From Streptomyces sp. DvalAA-43 (GTDB taxonomy: Bacteria > Actinomycetota > Actinomycetes > Streptomycetales > Streptomycetaceae), in contig NZ_FMBW01000039.1 in the NCBI RefSeq assembly GCF_900091725.1, positions 1 to 64,000 on the forward strand: DNA of 64,000 nucleotides. The letters are read 5' to 3'. The notes beneath the pieces were generated by a model that saw only the letters and a list, made by a program, of their open reading frames with translations, was not told where the DNA came from and made no database searches. The position numbers and the translations under genes are program-made. This document shows, one piece after another, positions 51,397 through 60,126 of the stretch; position 1 is the stretch's first letter, and each line of letters opens with the position of its first letter.

Positions 51397-52365
51397 ATGC
51401 CCTCCGCACCCGTCGTCGAGCCCGCCTCCTCCCCCACGTCCACCGAACCGGCCGTCACGGTCCGGAAGCTGGGCGGCCGCATCGGCGCCGTGATCTCCGG
51501 CGTCCGCCTGGGCGGCACGCTCACCCCGGCCGTGGTCGCCGCCGTACGCGCCGCGGCCCTGGAACACAAGGTCGTCTTCTTCCGGGACCAGGACCATCTG
51601 GACGAGGAGGGCCACGAAGCGTTCGGCCGGCTGCTCGGCACGCCGGTCGCCCACCCGACCGTCCCGTCCGCGGACGGCCGCTACGCGCTCGGCATCGACT
51701 CCGGCCACGGCGGCCGGGCCAACCAGTGGCACACCGATGTCACCTTCGTGCCCGCCTACCCCGCCTTCTCCGTCCTGCGGGCCGTGGCCGTCCCGCCGTA
51801 CGGCGGGAACACCCTGTGGTCCAACACCGCGGCCGCCTACGCCGGACTGCCCGCGCCGCTGCGCGCACTCGCCGACGCGCTGCGCGCCGTCCATTCCAAC
51901 GACTACGACTACGCGGCGCTGCGCCCGGACGCCCGGCCCGAGGAGTTCGCCCAGTACCGCGAGGTGTTCACCTCCACCGCGTTCCGCACCGAGCACCCGG
52001 TGGTCCGCGTCCACCCCGAGACGGGTGAACGGGCGCTGCTCCTCGGCAGTTTCGTCCAGCGGATCGAGGGGCTCACCGGCCATGACTCCCGGGTCCTGAT
52101 CGATCTGTTCCAGTCGCACATCGAGCGCCCGGAGCACACCACGCGCTGGCAGTGGCGAACCGGCGACGTCGCCCTCTGGGACAACCGCGCGACCCAGCAC
52201 TACGGCGTGGACGACTCCGACGACCACGACCGCAGGCTGCGCCGGGTCACGATCGACGGCGACGTCCCCGTCGGCACGGACGGCCGCCGCTCCGTGCTGC
52301 TCAGCCCGGACGAGGTCCCGGCGCCGGGGTTCGGCATCGCCTCGGGTGCCTCCACCGCCGCCTGA
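51397..52365 (+). CDS. TauD/TfdA-family alpha-ketoglutarate-dependent dioxygenase
   Basis: A 322-residue non-haem iron dioxygenase from ATG 51397, with GGAAAGG 8 bp upstream. The facial triad is His112 and Asp114 in NQWHTDVTF and His268 in [10 protein letters not shown]. Arg residues near 282-283 (RRLRRVTI) should bind alpha-ketoglutarate. The family releases sulfite from taurine or alkylsulfonates, or sulfate from alkyl sulfates. [20 protein letters not shown] is typical of the taurine/alkylsulfatase group. The probable sulfur-type leader peptide upstream supports a sulfur-scavenging role. No transporter gene is adjacent. Confidence 0.9.
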   Translation: MPSAPVVEPASSPTSTEPAVTVRKLGGRIGAVISGVRLGGTLTPAVVAAVRAAALEHKVVFFRDQDHLDEEGHEAFGRLLGTPVAHPTVPSADGRYALGIDSGHGGRANQWHTDVTFVPAYPAFSVLRAVAVPPYGGNTLWSNTAAAYAGLPAPLRALADALRAVHSNDYDYAALRPDARPEEFAQYREVFTSTAFRTEHPVVRVHPETGERALLLGSFVQRIEGLTGHDSRVLIDLFQSHIERPEHTTRWQWRTGDVALWDNRATQHYGVDDSDDHDRRLRRVTIDGDVPVGTDGRRSVLLSPDEVPAPGFGIASGASTAA

Positions 52366-52402
52366 GACCGGCGCCGTACCGCCCGAGAGGGCTCGGTCTC
52401 AG
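52362..52402. terminator. short hairpin between convergent genes
   Basis: CTGAGACCG (52362-52370) and CGGTCTCAG (52394-52402) form a 9-bp stem spanning the tauD-like stop and the end of the dehydrogenase gene. Confidence 0.45.
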
Positions 52403-53307
52403 TCGCCGTCCTTCTCCGGGACGCGGCCCGCGTAGTAGGTGGCGATCATGTCCTCGCCTCCGTGCCCCGCCGCCTCGGCGCGCACGAAACGGTCGGCCGA
52501 CGCCTCGACCAGGTCCAGCCGTACCCCGGCCGACCGCGCGGCGTCCAGGATGAGGCGGGTGTCCTTGAGTGCGGTGGACAGGGTGAAGCTCGGGGTGAGG
52601 TCGCCCGAGAGGACCGCGGCGGACTTGCCGTGGAGATAGGAGGAGTCCAGCGGGCCGCCCTTCACCGCGTCGAGGAACGCCTGCGGATCGACGCCCAGCC
52701 CTTCCGCGAGGTTGAGGCACTCCGCGATGTTGTTGACCATGGTGATCACCCAGGTGTTGACCACGAGCTTCAGTCGCGAGGCCGCTCCCGGGACCTCACC
52801 TACCCAGACCGTGCGCTGTCCGATCGCGTCCAGCACGGGGTCGACCGTCGCGCGGGCGGCGGGGGGACCGGAGACGAAGACCGTCAACGCGCCCTGCTCC
52901 GCGGGCTGTTTGGTACCGGAGACCGGTGCGTCGAGATAGACCAGGCCCAGGTCGGCGGCGCGCTGGGCGAGATCGGCGCCGGCGTCGGGCCCGACCGTCG
53001 AGCTCTGGAGCAGGATCTGTCCGGCGTGCACTCCCCCGGACGCGGCGGCGAGCGCGGCGGCGACGGCGGGGCCGTCGTTGAGCATGGTGAGGACGACATC
53101 GGCGCCACGTACGGCCTCCTCGGCCGTCTCCGTGACCGTGGCGCCGTCGGCGGCGAGCGGGGCGGCCTTGGACCCCGTACGGTTCCAGGCGCGTACGTCG
53201 AGTCCGGCTCGCAGAAGGCTCCTGGCCATTCCCGATCCCATGATTCCGGTACCGAGAACGGCGACGACCGGCCGCTCCGGGGTGGCTCCGGTAACGCTCG
53301 ATGTCAT
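52399..53307 (-). CDS. 3-hydroxyisobutyrate-dehydrogenase-family NAD(P) oxidoreductase
   Basis: A 302-residue beta-hydroxyacid dehydrogenase from ATG 53307, with GGGAG about 10 bp upstream. The cofactor motif VLGTGIMGSGMA lies at residues 17-28, and Asn/Arg following strand 2 (AWNRTGSK) favour NADP(H). DAPVSGTKQPAEQGALTVFV is the substrate-binding block, and the catalytic lysine lies in SRLKLVVNTWV. Substrates of relatives include 3-hydroxyisobutyrate, tartronate semialdehyde and imines. The gene is monocistronic and convergent with the dioxygenase gene. Confidence 0.92.
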   Translation of the reverse strand: MTSSVTGATPERPVVAVLGTGIMGSGMARSLLRAGLDVRAWNRTGSKAAPLAADGATVTETAEEAVRGADVVLTMLNDGPAVAAALAAASGGVHAGQILLQSSTVGPDAGADLAQRAADLGLVYLDAPVSGTKQPAEQGALTVFVSGPPAARATVDPVLDAIGQRTVWVGEVPGAASRLKLVVNTWVITMVNNIAECLNLAEGLGVDPQAFLDAVKGGPLDSSYLHGKSAAVLSGDLTPSFTLSTALKDTRLILDAARSAGVRLDLVEASADRFVRAEAAGHGGEDMIATYYAGRVPEKDGD

Positions 53308-53362
53308 GAGGGGGGCTCCCTTCGTCGGCCGCACCGGGGTCGGCTCGCGGCACTGTGGTGTC

Positions 53363-54070
53363 TCAGGATTGCCGGAGCGCGCCTTCGAGCACGGCAGCGT
53401 GCACGGCCCTGGCGAGTCGCGCGCCCCAGCGCGAGCGCGGCCCCGCGAAGGGTTCGGCGGGGGCGGGTCCCGGAGTGGGGGCGGCGATGCAGACGGCGTC
53501 CGTGGGCGTGCCCGAGCAGTCGAGACCCGCGTCCAGAAGTGCCTGGACCTTGGCCTCGGTGGCCGTGGCGACGGCGTTGACGAGTGCGGCGTCGGAGAGC
53601 GGCACGGGGAGGTTGACGACGATGTTGACCGTGCCCGGACGCGGTGGCCCGTCGCTTCCCTCCGCCGGGGCGGCGGCCCAGCCGCGTACGCCGAGTCCGC
53701 AGGTGGCGGTCGCCGTCACCCCCTCGTCGGCCGCGACCGTGTACGCGGTCACGTCGGCGGCCGTCATCAGCCCGGCGCCGGGGCCGGTGAGGCGTTCGGC
53801 GGCGGCGATCTCGGCGAGGTGCCGGTCGGGGTCCAGACGGGGATAGCCGCCGGGCACCTGGGCGTTGAGTATCCAGTCGCGCGGGCCGATCCCGCCCCCG
53901 AGCACGGCGCTGCCGCAGACCCGCCACCCCGGCCCGAGCCGCCACACCAGATGGTGCAGTTCCGCACCGTCCTCCTGCCGGGCCAGCAGTTCACCGCGCT
54001 GTTCGGGCAGCCGGCTGCGTACGGAACGGATGGGGCACCCCCGGTGGCGCGGCAGGACGACGGTCGGCAT
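53363..54070 (-). CDS. cbiZ: adenosylcobinamide amidohydrolase CbiZ
   Basis: A 235-residue protein from ATG 54070; the open frame upstream to 54322 is not conserved. GGGIGPRDWILNAQVPGGY, AADVTAYTVAADEGVTATAT, GTVNIVVNLPVPLSDAALVN, AVATATEAKVQALLDAG and CSGTPTDAVCIAAP are the run of conserved blocks in CbiZ. CbiZ cleaves the aminopropanol side chain of adenosylcobinamide or pseudocobalamin to give cobyric acid, allowing corrinoid salvage. The cobalamin-type transporter operon begins 4.5 kb to the right. No riboswitch motif was seen directly upstream of cbiZ itself. Confidence 0.9.
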   Translation of the reverse strand: MPTVVLPRHRGCPIRSVRSRLPEQRGELLARQEDGAELHHLVWRLGPGWRVCGSAVLGGGIGPRDWILNAQVPGGYPRLDPDRHLAEIAAAERLTGPGAGLMTAADVTAYTVAADEGVTATATCGLGVRGWAAAPAEGSDGPPRPGTVNIVVNLPVPLSDAALVNAVATATEAKVQALLDAGLDCSGTPTDAVCIAAPTPGPAPAEPFAGPRSRWGARLARAVHAAVLEGALRQS

Positions 54071-54518
54071 AGGGCATATGGCCCGTCGATCATATGTGCC
54101 CGGAAGTGCGGCCCCGCGCGCCCGGGGGCGCGACCCCTTGCGCCCGGAGGCCGCGGCCACGGGCGGGGCAGCCCCGGGGGCCGTCCCGTGCTGTCGTCGG
54201 CGGAGCCCGCGGGGCTGATCGGCCGCCGACCGGTGAGCGAAGCCGACGGCGGTCGCCGGACCGGCGCCGGCGACCAGCGCGGAGGCATCCGGTCGAGTGT
54301 CCGCACCACCTCCCCACCTCACCCGAATGGCCTAATGCACGAACGGGGCGCCCACCGCCGCGACAGGCGGTAACCGCCGGAACCGCCGGGCATACGGCCG
54401 TCGGCCACCACGGCCCCGGCGGTTGCAGCGTCCATCCGGGTGAGGCGCGATGGAATGCGGACGCGCCTCGTCTGATGGCCCCAGCCACAGGACGCGCCCG
54501 GACGAGGAGGAATCGGTC
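54071..54518. other. divergent intergenic region, nothing recognised
   Basis: About 450 bp between cbiZ and the PRC-barrel gene. It is GC-rich with many short imperfect dyads. I searched by eye for a second B12 box and for a SigB-type promoter and found neither. Confidence 0.5.
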
Positions 54519-55547
54519 ATGGGAGCCGCTGACGGATTCACGGATTCCGGAGAGCTCGACGGCCTCACGGTGTACGACACCGATGGCGAGAAGGTCGGCA
54601 GTGTGGGCCGGGTGTATGTCGACGACAACACCGGCCGCCCGGACTGGATCACGGTGAAGACCGGCCTGTTCGGCATGAAGGAGAGTTTCGTTCCGCTTGC
54701 CGGGGCCCGCCGCGTGGGATCCGATCTACACATTTCGCATCCGAAGGACCGTGTCAAGGAAGCCCCCCGGGTGGACGCGGACGCGCATCTGTCCGTGGCG
54801 GAGGAGGAGGAGCTCTACAAGCACTACGGCCTCGCCAGGAACACCAACGCCAAGCTCGGCGGCCGTGCGGACACGACGTCCGGCACGGGCACCACGGCCA
54901 TGGGGGCGGCGGGAGCCGCCGGCGCCATGGGTGCGGCCGGCACCGGACGCACCACCGGGTCCGACAAGTCGGCCATGACCGGCACCACCGCCTCCGGCAC
55001 GGCCCGTACCACCTCGTCCGGCACGGCCGGCACCACCGGCATGGGCAAGCACCGCGACGCCGGGGCGGCCGGCACCTCGCGCCCGCTCGTCGGCGCCGGG
55101 GCGGGCTCCGAGCGGTCCGCCGCCGACCTGGGCGGCAAGGAGGAGATCATCCGCTCCGAGGAGCAACTGCGCGTCGGCACCGAGGAGTACGAGAGCGGAA
55201 CGGCCCGGTTGCACAAGTACGTGGTCACCGAGAACGTCACCAGGACCGTGCCCGTGACGCACGAAGAGGTGCGGCTGATCCGGGAGCCGCTGCAGCCCGG
55301 CGAGAAGACGACGGAGCAGCACCCCGACATCCGTGAGCAGGACGTCGAGGTCACCCTGCACGCGGAGCGCGCGACCACGCGCAAGGAGACCGTGCCCGTC
55401 GAGCGGATACGGATGGAGACCAAGAAGGTGACCGAGCAGAAGGAGGTCTCGGCCGAACTCCGCAAGGAGCAGATCGACTACGCGGACGGCACGGACATCG
55501 GCGGCAAGGAAACCGGCGGCGACTTCGGCCGGGGACGCCGCCGCTGA
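54519..55547 (+). CDS. PRC-barrel and DUF2382 (YsnF/AvaK) domain protein
   Basis: A 342-residue protein from ATG 54519, with GAGGAGGAA 6 bp upstream. The N-terminal PRC-barrel (residues 10-75) has LTVYDTDGEKVGSVGRVYVD and PDWITVKTGLFGMKESFVPL. A low-complexity linker of about 100 residues rich in Gly/Thr/Ala is next. The C-terminal DUF2382 domain (about 205-320) has EEIIRSEEQLRVGTEEYESG, ARLHKYVVTENVTRTVPVTH, VTLHAERATTRKETVPVERI and RMETKKVTEQKEVSAELRKE. Such proteins are abundant in stress-adapted actinobacteria and often SigB-dependent; the biochemical role is unknown. Confidence 0.9.
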   Translation: MGAADGFTDSGELDGLTVYDTDGEKVGSVGRVYVDDNTGRPDWITVKTGLFGMKESFVPLAGARRVGSDLHISHPKDRVKEAPRVDADAHLSVAEEEELYKHYGLARNTNAKLGGRADTTSGTGTTAMGAAGAAGAMGAAGTGRTTGSDKSAMTGTTASGTARTTSSGTAGTTGMGKHRDAGAAGTSRPLVGAGAGSERSAADLGGKEEIIRSEEQLRVGTEEYESGTARLHKYVVTENVTRTVPVTHEEVRLIREPLQPGEKTTEQHPDIREQDVEVTLHAERATTRKETVPVERIRMETKKVTEQKEVSAELRKEQIDYADGTDIGGKETGGDFGRGRRR

Positions 55548-55647
55548 CCCCGTACGGCACGGCGCGGCGGACGGCCGCACCCGGAGAACGAGGGCGGACC
55601 CGCGCGGTGCCGGGGTCCGCCCCACCGCCGTCCTGTCGCCCGCCGCC

Positions 55648-56445
55648 CTATGTCGCCGCGGGACGCTCCGGCAGGAAGCGCACCGAGGGCCGCCCGTCCG
55701 GGCCGTCCGGTGTGACACGTGCCGTGACCCGGTAGACGTCGGCGATGAGCTCCTCGGTGATCACTTCCGAGGGGGTTCCGGCGGCCACCGCCCGCCCCTC
55801 CTTCAGGACCACGATCCGGTCGCAGAACATCGCGGCGAGATTGAGGTCGTGCAGGGCGATCACACCGGTCAGCGGCAGTGAGGCGATCAGCGCGAGGAGC
55901 TCCAGCTGGTGCTGGATGTCGAGGTGGTTCGTCGGCTCGTCGAGCAGCAGCTCGCGCGGCTGCTGGGCCAGTGCCCGCGCGATCTGGACGCGCTGGCGCT
56001 CGCCGCCGGAGAGGGTGTGCCAGGACTGGTCGCCGCGGTCGGCGAGGCCCGTCCGTGCGAGTGCTTCCCACACCGCTTCCTCGTCCGCCGCGGTCGGCGC
56101 CGACCAGGCCCTGCGGTGCGGGATGCGCCCGAGCCGCACCACGTCCAGAACGCTCAGCTCGACCTGGGTGACGGCGTGCTGGTCGACCACGGCGACCCGC
56201 TGGGCCACCGTGCGGCGGCCGATCGCGTCGAGCGGCTGCCCGTCGAGGGTGACCGCCCCGGTCCCCGGGGCGAGGACTCCGGCCAGCACCCGCAGCAGGG
56301 TCGATTTGCCGGAGCCGTTCGGTCCGATCAGCCCCACGGTGGCACCGGGCTCCGGGGCGAGGTCGACCCCGTCGAGGATGAGGCGGCCGCCGGCCGTCCG
56401 GCTGACCCGTTCGGCGCGCAGTCCCCCGGTGGGCGCCCCCGTCAT
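55648..56445 (-). CDS. btuD: corrinoid/cobalamin ABC transporter ATPase (BtuD-type)
   Basis: A 265-residue ABC ATPase from ATG 56445 (4-bp overlap with the permease stop). Walker A is GPNGSGKST (41-49), the Q-loop is VVDQHAV, the signature is LSGGERQRV, Walker B is ELLLDEPTN, and the H-loop is IALHDLNL. The FecE/BtuD-like family serves iron-siderophore and B12 importers. Assignment to corrinoids rests on the cobalamin riboswitch at the head of the operon and the neighbouring cbiZ. Confidence 0.88.
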   Translation of the reverse strand: MTGAPTGGLRAERVSRTAGGRLILDGVDLAPEPGATVGLIGPNGSGKSTLLRVLAGVLAPGTGAVTLDGQPLDAIGRRTVAQRVAVVDQHAVTQVELSVLDVVRLGRIPHRRAWSAPTAADEEAVWEALARTGLADRGDQSWHTLSGGERQRVQIARALAQQPRELLLDEPTNHLDIQHQLELLALIASLPLTGVIALHDLNLAAMFCDRIVVLKEGRAVAAGTPSEVITEELIADVYRVTARVTPDGPDGRPSVRFLPERPAAT

Positions 56446-57533
56446 GCGGTCCTCCGGGTGCGGTACAGGACCAGGACGAACGCGGGCACGCCGATCAGCG
56501 CGGTGACCACGCCCACGGGCACCTCCTGCGGGTCGAGGACCGTCCTGGCGAGGGTGTCGACCCAGACCAGGAACACGGCCCCGGCCAGCGCCGTCACCGG
56601 CAGCAGCCGTCGGTGCCCGGAACCCGCGAGCGCGCGGGCGGCGTGCGGCAGCACGAGGCCGACGAAGCCGATGGCACCGGCCGAGCTGACGAGTACGCCG
56701 GTCAGCAGTGCGGTCGTGCACAGCAGCACGATCCGGGTGCGCGCGACATGCACGCCGAGCGCGGCGGCGGCGTCCTGCCCGAACGCGAAGGCGTCGAGCG
56801 TACGGGCGTGGCCGAGGCAGACCAGCAGCGTCACGGCGAGCACCGCGGCGCAGATCCAGACGTCGGTCCAGCCGACGCCGCTGAGCGAGCCGAGCAGCCA
56901 GAACAGCACGCCGCGGGTCTGCTCGGCGTCGGCGGAGGTCATCACGACGAAGGAGGTGAGCGCGGAGAACAGTTGCATGGCCGCGACACCGGAGAGCACG
57001 ACCCGGTCGGTCGTGCCGCCCAGGGTGTGGCTGAGCAGCAGCACGAGGGCGAACGAGCACAGCGCCCCGAGGAACGCGCCGGTCGAGACCGACACGGCTC
57101 CCCCGCCGACGCCCAGGACGACGACCACGACCGCGCCGGTGGACGCTCCGGAGGAGACACCGAGGACGAACGGGTCGGCGAGCGGATTGCGAAGCAGGGA
57201 CTGCATGACGGTGCCGCAGACCGCGAGCCCGGCACCGCACACCGCGGCGAGCAGGGTGCGCGGCATGCGCAGGTTCCAGATGATGCCGTCCCGGATCGGG
57301 GAGAGCCCGGAACGGCCGAGGCCGAGGTGGGCGGCGACCGCGGACCAGACGTCGGTCACCGAGATCCGGGCGGGGCCGATGGTGACGGCGACCGCGACGG
57401 AGAGGACCAGCAGCGCGATGCCGCCGGCCCACAGGGCCCCGCCGCGCAGTCGCCGTACGCCGCTCGCGGCACGGACGGCGGTGCCGGGCACGGGTGGCCC
57501 GGCCACCGCCGTACCCCGTTCGGTCCCCGTCAT
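56442..57533 (-). CDS. btuC: corrinoid/cobalamin ABC transporter permease (BtuC/FecCD-type)
   Basis: A 363-residue membrane protein from ATG 57533 (overlapping the upstream stop by 4 bp), with about ten transmembrane helices. RMPRTLLAAVCGAGLAVCGT, LLRNPLADPFVLGVSSGAST and GAIGFVGLVLPHAARAL are the FecCD/BtuC signature blocks; the last is the coupling region that contacts the ATPase. It imports substrate delivered by the lipoprotein encoded upstream. Confidence 0.9.
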   Translation of the reverse strand: MTGTERGTAVAGPPVPGTAVRAASGVRRLRGGALWAGGIALLVLSVAVAVTIGPARISVTDVWSAVAAHLGLGRSGLSPIRDGIIWNLRMPRTLLAAVCGAGLAVCGTVMQSLLRNPLADPFVLGVSSGASTGAVVVVVLGVGGGAVSVSTGAFLGALCSFALVLLLSHTLGGTTDRVVLSGVAAMQLFSALTSFVVMTSADAEQTRGVLFWLLGSLSGVGWTDVWICAAVLAVTLLVCLGHARTLDAFAFGQDAAAALGVHVARTRIVLLCTTALLTGVLVSSAGAIGFVGLVLPHAARALAGSGHRRLLPVTALAGAVFLVWVDTLARTVLDPQEVPVGVVTALIGVPAFVLVLYRTRRTA

Positions 57534-58570
57534 CCGGCGAGCCCGAACCTGCGCAGCCCGGCGGCGACGCGTTCGACGCCCTCGACCGTCCGGATGGTCG
57601 GGTTCATGGCCTGGCCGCTCAGCAGGATGTACCGCTTGTGCCTGACGGCGTCCATGTTCCTGGTGACGGGGTCGGACTCCAGGAACTCGATCTTCTTCGC
57701 GGCGCTCTCGGCGGTCTGGGCCCTGCGGGACAGGTCGCCGATGACCAGGGCGTCGGGGTTGCGGTCGGCGACCGTCTCCCAGCTGATCTGGGGCCATTCC
57801 TCATGGGTGTCGTCGAAGACGTTCTTCGCGCCGAGCTCCCCGGTGATGATCCCGGGTGCTCCGCAACAGCCGGCCAGGTAAGGGGCCTTGGAGTCGGAGA
57901 ACCAGTACAGGAGGCTCGTACCGGAGGCGTCGATGCCCTCGGCCGCCTCCTTCACCCGGGCCCGCAGCCGCGCGACGAGCGCGTCGCCGCGCTCCGGCAC
58001 ACCGAACACCCCGGCCAGCTCGTGCACCTCCTGGTAGACGCCGTCCATGGTCAGCGGCGCGGTACGGGCGCCGTCGCCGCCCCCGCTGTTGTCCTTGCCG
58101 GTGCAGTCGGCGGGCGAGACATAGGTGGGGACGCCGAGTGCCTCGAACTGTTCGCGCGGTGCGACGCCGCCCTTGGCGAGCGTGGACGCGAACGACGCGC
58201 TGATGAAGTCGGGTTCCTGGTCGAGGACCTTCTCCGACGACGGGCGGTTGTCCGAGATCCTGGGCACCCCGGCGTTGGCCTTCTCCAGCCCCTTCATCAC
58301 CGGGTCGGACCAGGTCGCGGTGGCGGCCATCCGGTCGGCGAGGCCGAGGGAGAGCAGGATCTCCGTCGATCCCTGGTCCACCGATACGGCGTGCCGGGGT
58401 GCGGCGTCGACGGTGACGGTGCGCCCGCAGTTCTTCAGCGTCACCGGGTATCCGTCGGCATGGCCCGCCTTCGTGGCCGAGTCGTCGGTTCCGCCTCCGC
58501 AGGCGGTCAGCAGGACGAGTCCCGCCGAGAGCAGGGCCATGGTGCGGACGGGGCTGGCTATGGACGGCAC
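57530..58570 (-). CDS. btuF: corrinoid/cobalamin ABC transporter substrate-binding lipoprotein (BtuF-type)
   Basis: A 346-residue lipoprotein. GTG 58570 is chosen because AGAGGGA lies 4 bp upstream and the signal peptide fits; the open frame further upstream (to 58744) runs into the riboswitch. The lipobox LTAC has Cys24. The periplasmic-binding-protein-2 fold (FecB/BtuF type) shows RHAVSVDQGSTEILLSLGLA, EPDFISASFASTLA and PDALVIGDLS. A pair of adjacent cysteines (LAGCCGAPG) is unusual for the family and may form a vicinal disulfide. It is the first gene of btuFCD behind the cobalamin riboswitch. Confidence 0.88.
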   Translation of the reverse strand: MPSIASPVRTMALLSAGLVLLTACGGGTDDSATKAGHADGYPVTLKNCGRTVTVDAAPRHAVSVDQGSTEILLSLGLADRMAATATWSDPVMKGLEKANAGVPRISDNRPSSEKVLDQEPDFISASFASTLAKGGVAPREQFEALGVPTYVSPADCTGKDNSGGGDGARTAPLTMDGVYQEVHELAGVFGVPERGDALVARLRARVKEAAEGIDASGTSLLYWFSDSKAPYLAGCCGAPGIITGELGAKNVFDDTHEEWPQISWETVADRNPDALVIGDLSRRAQTAESAAKKIEFLESDPVTRNMDAVRHKRYILLSGQAMNPTIRTVEGVERVAAGLRRFGLAG

Positions 58571-58620
58571 GGGGTCCCTCTGCGTCTGAGGCTCATGCGC
58601 GGAGCCCGCTGTACGGAATT

Positions 58621-58644
58621 CCGCGGCCCGGTACCGGGCCGCGG
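58621..58644 (-). terminator. 24-bp perfect GC palindrome downstream of the B12 box
   Basis: The 24 bases from 58621 to 58644 are an exact palindrome centred on GGTACC with arms beginning CCGCGGCCCGG. The hairpin it would form lies immediately 3' of the B12 box of the riboswitch and 50 bp before the btuF start, where an expression platform is expected. It may act as terminator or as part of a switch. No T-run follows. Confidence 0.55.
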
Positions 58645-58805
58645 CTGCCAGCAGGTCTTCGGACTCGGGTTCCTTCGGACGGGACGCCTTCCCGGGACAC
58701 CCGGAGGTGGTCCCAGTGGCCGTGGCCCCGCCCGTCCCCCTCACCGCTGCGCGTCAGTTCCGGATTCGCACCGGATTCCCTGACCCCTTACGTGGAGTTC
58801 GACTG
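58645..58805 (-). ncRNA. cobalamin (AdoCbl) riboswitch
   Basis: Read on the minus strand, the conserved core appears in order: AGGGAATCCGGTGCGAATCC, then GGAACTGACGCGCAGCGGTG, and after an 80-nt variable region GAGTCCGAAGACCTGCTGGC, which is the B12 box. These match the cobalamin riboswitch consensus (GGGAA, CGGTGCGAATCCG, CTGNCGCGCAGCGGTGA and the AGACCTGC box). It precedes the btuF-type gene by about 75 nt. Binding of adenosylcobalamin is expected to shut down synthesis of the transporter. End points are approximate. Confidence 0.92.
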
Positions 58806-58902
58806 GCCCCGGCAAGCTATCACGCGTCTCTGCCCAGCTCACGGGGGGTGTGGCCGGTGGTACGCCGGGCTGTGTTCCCCGTCGCACCACCTGGCCGGAT
58901 GC

Positions 58903-60126
58903 CTACGGACGCTGAAGAGCGATCACGGCGTTGTGTCCGCCGAAGCCGAAGGAATGGCTGACGGCGCGCCGGATGGGCTGCCGCAGCGGTTTTTTGGTGA
59001 CGCAGTCGATGTCGAACTCGGGCGCCGGGGCGTCCAGGTTGGCGATCGGTGGTACGACTCCGCGCTGGAGCGTGAGGACGGTGAGGCCGGCCTCGATCGC
59101 TCCGGCCGCCCCCATGCAGTGCCCCAGCACGCCCTTCGGGGCGGTGACGGGCGGCCGGTGCGGGTAGACCCGGGCGATCAGGGCGGCCTCGGTGGCGTCG
59201 TTGACCGGGGTCGCCGTGCCGTGCGCGTTGACGTGCTCGACGTCCTCGGCCGCCCAGCCCGCGTCGCGCAGCGCAGCCTCCACCGCGGCCTGGGCGACCG
59301 CGCCGGAGGGGTGCGGGCTGATGGGGTGGTGGGCGTCGGTGGTGGCGCCGGTACCTGCGAGCAGCGCTCGCGGGGCCGCGCCCCGGGCACGGGCGTCGTC
59401 CGCCCGTTCCAGCACCATGACGGCCGCGCCCTCACCCATGACCAGACCGGCGCGGTCGGCCGCGAAGGGCCGGCACAGTCTGGCCGGGTCCCCGTCCGTC
59501 CGGGCCCCGGCACCGGATCTGGCGAACCCGGCCATGGCGACCGGGTAGACGATCGACTCGGTGGCTCCGGCGATCGCGATGTCGCACTGCCCGGTGACCA
59601 GGAGGTCACGGGCGACGGACAGCGCGGTGGCGCCGGACGAACAGGCGGTGCACGGAGCCATGCTGGGTCCCGTGGCCCGCAACTGGATCGCGATCTCGGC
59701 GGCGGGCATGTTCGGAATGGTGAGCAGGATGCCCGACGGCGAGGTGGCCCCGGCTCCGAGCCGGTCGAGCACCACGGCCTGTTCGGTCAGCGAGGCGGAG
59801 CCCCCGCTGCTGGTGCCGACGACCACGGCGACCCGGGGCCCTTCCCACCGGGCCGGATCGAGCCCGGCGTCGGCGACCGCCTCCCGGGCGGCGAGCACGG
59901 CGAGCTTCACGTACTTCCCCATGCGGAAGGAGGCGCGGCCGCCGATCGCGGCGTCCAGGTCGATGCCGTCGACCATGCACGCGAAGTCGATCGCGCACCC
60001 TTCGAGCTCGGCGACGGTACGGGCCGGTGACACGCCCGCGCACACGCCCGCCCAGGTGGACTCGGTGTCATTGCCGACCGGTGTGATCATGCCCAGGCCG
60101 GTGATGGCGATGGCCGGCCTGTTCAT
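58903..60126 (-). CDS. beta-ketoacyl-ACP synthase (FabF-like) of a biosynthetic operon
   Basis: A 407-residue KAS II-type enzyme from ATG 60126 (ATGA overlap with the ACP stop). The catalytic triad is complete: Cys162 in PCTACSSGATAL, His302 in NAHGTATPVND and His336 in KGVLGHCMGA. HSFGFGGHNAVIAL is the conserved end. It condenses an acyl chain with malonyl-ACP. It differs from housekeeping FabF and pairs with a second KS and an ACP in the same operon, so a specialised fatty-acid or polyketide product is likely. It is the last gene before the corrinoid transport operon. Confidence 0.9.
   Translation of the reverse strand: MNRPAIAITGLGMITPVGNDTESTWAGVCAGVSPARTVAELEGCAIDFACMVDGIDLDAAIGGRASFRMGKYVKLAVLAAREAVADAGLDPARWEGPRVAVVVGTSSGGSASLTEQAVVLDRLGAGATSPSGILLTIPNMPAAEIAIQLRATGPSMAPCTACSSGATALSVARDLLVTGQCDIAIAGATESIVYPVAMAGFARSGAGARTDGDPARLCRPFAADRAGLVMGEGAAVMVLERADDARARGAAPRALLAGTGATTDAHHPISPHPSGAVAQAAVEAALRDAGWAAEDVEHVNAHGTATPVNDATEAALIARVYPHRPPVTAPKGVLGHCMGAAGAIEAGLTVLTLQRGVVPPIANLDAPAPEFDIDCVTKKPLRQPIRRAVSHSFGFGGHNAVIALQRP

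Noticed and set aside
49918..52227. 769-residue minus-strand frame opposite the sigma factor and TauD-like genes
   Set aside because: Spans two well-supported genes and a terminator on the other strand; low-complexity Gly/Val/Asp composition.
54421..54443. SigB-like promoter GGTT / GGGTGA before the PRC-barrel gene
   Set aside because: Spacing of 13 bp and the -10 sequence deviate from the GnnTN14-16GGGTAY consensus.
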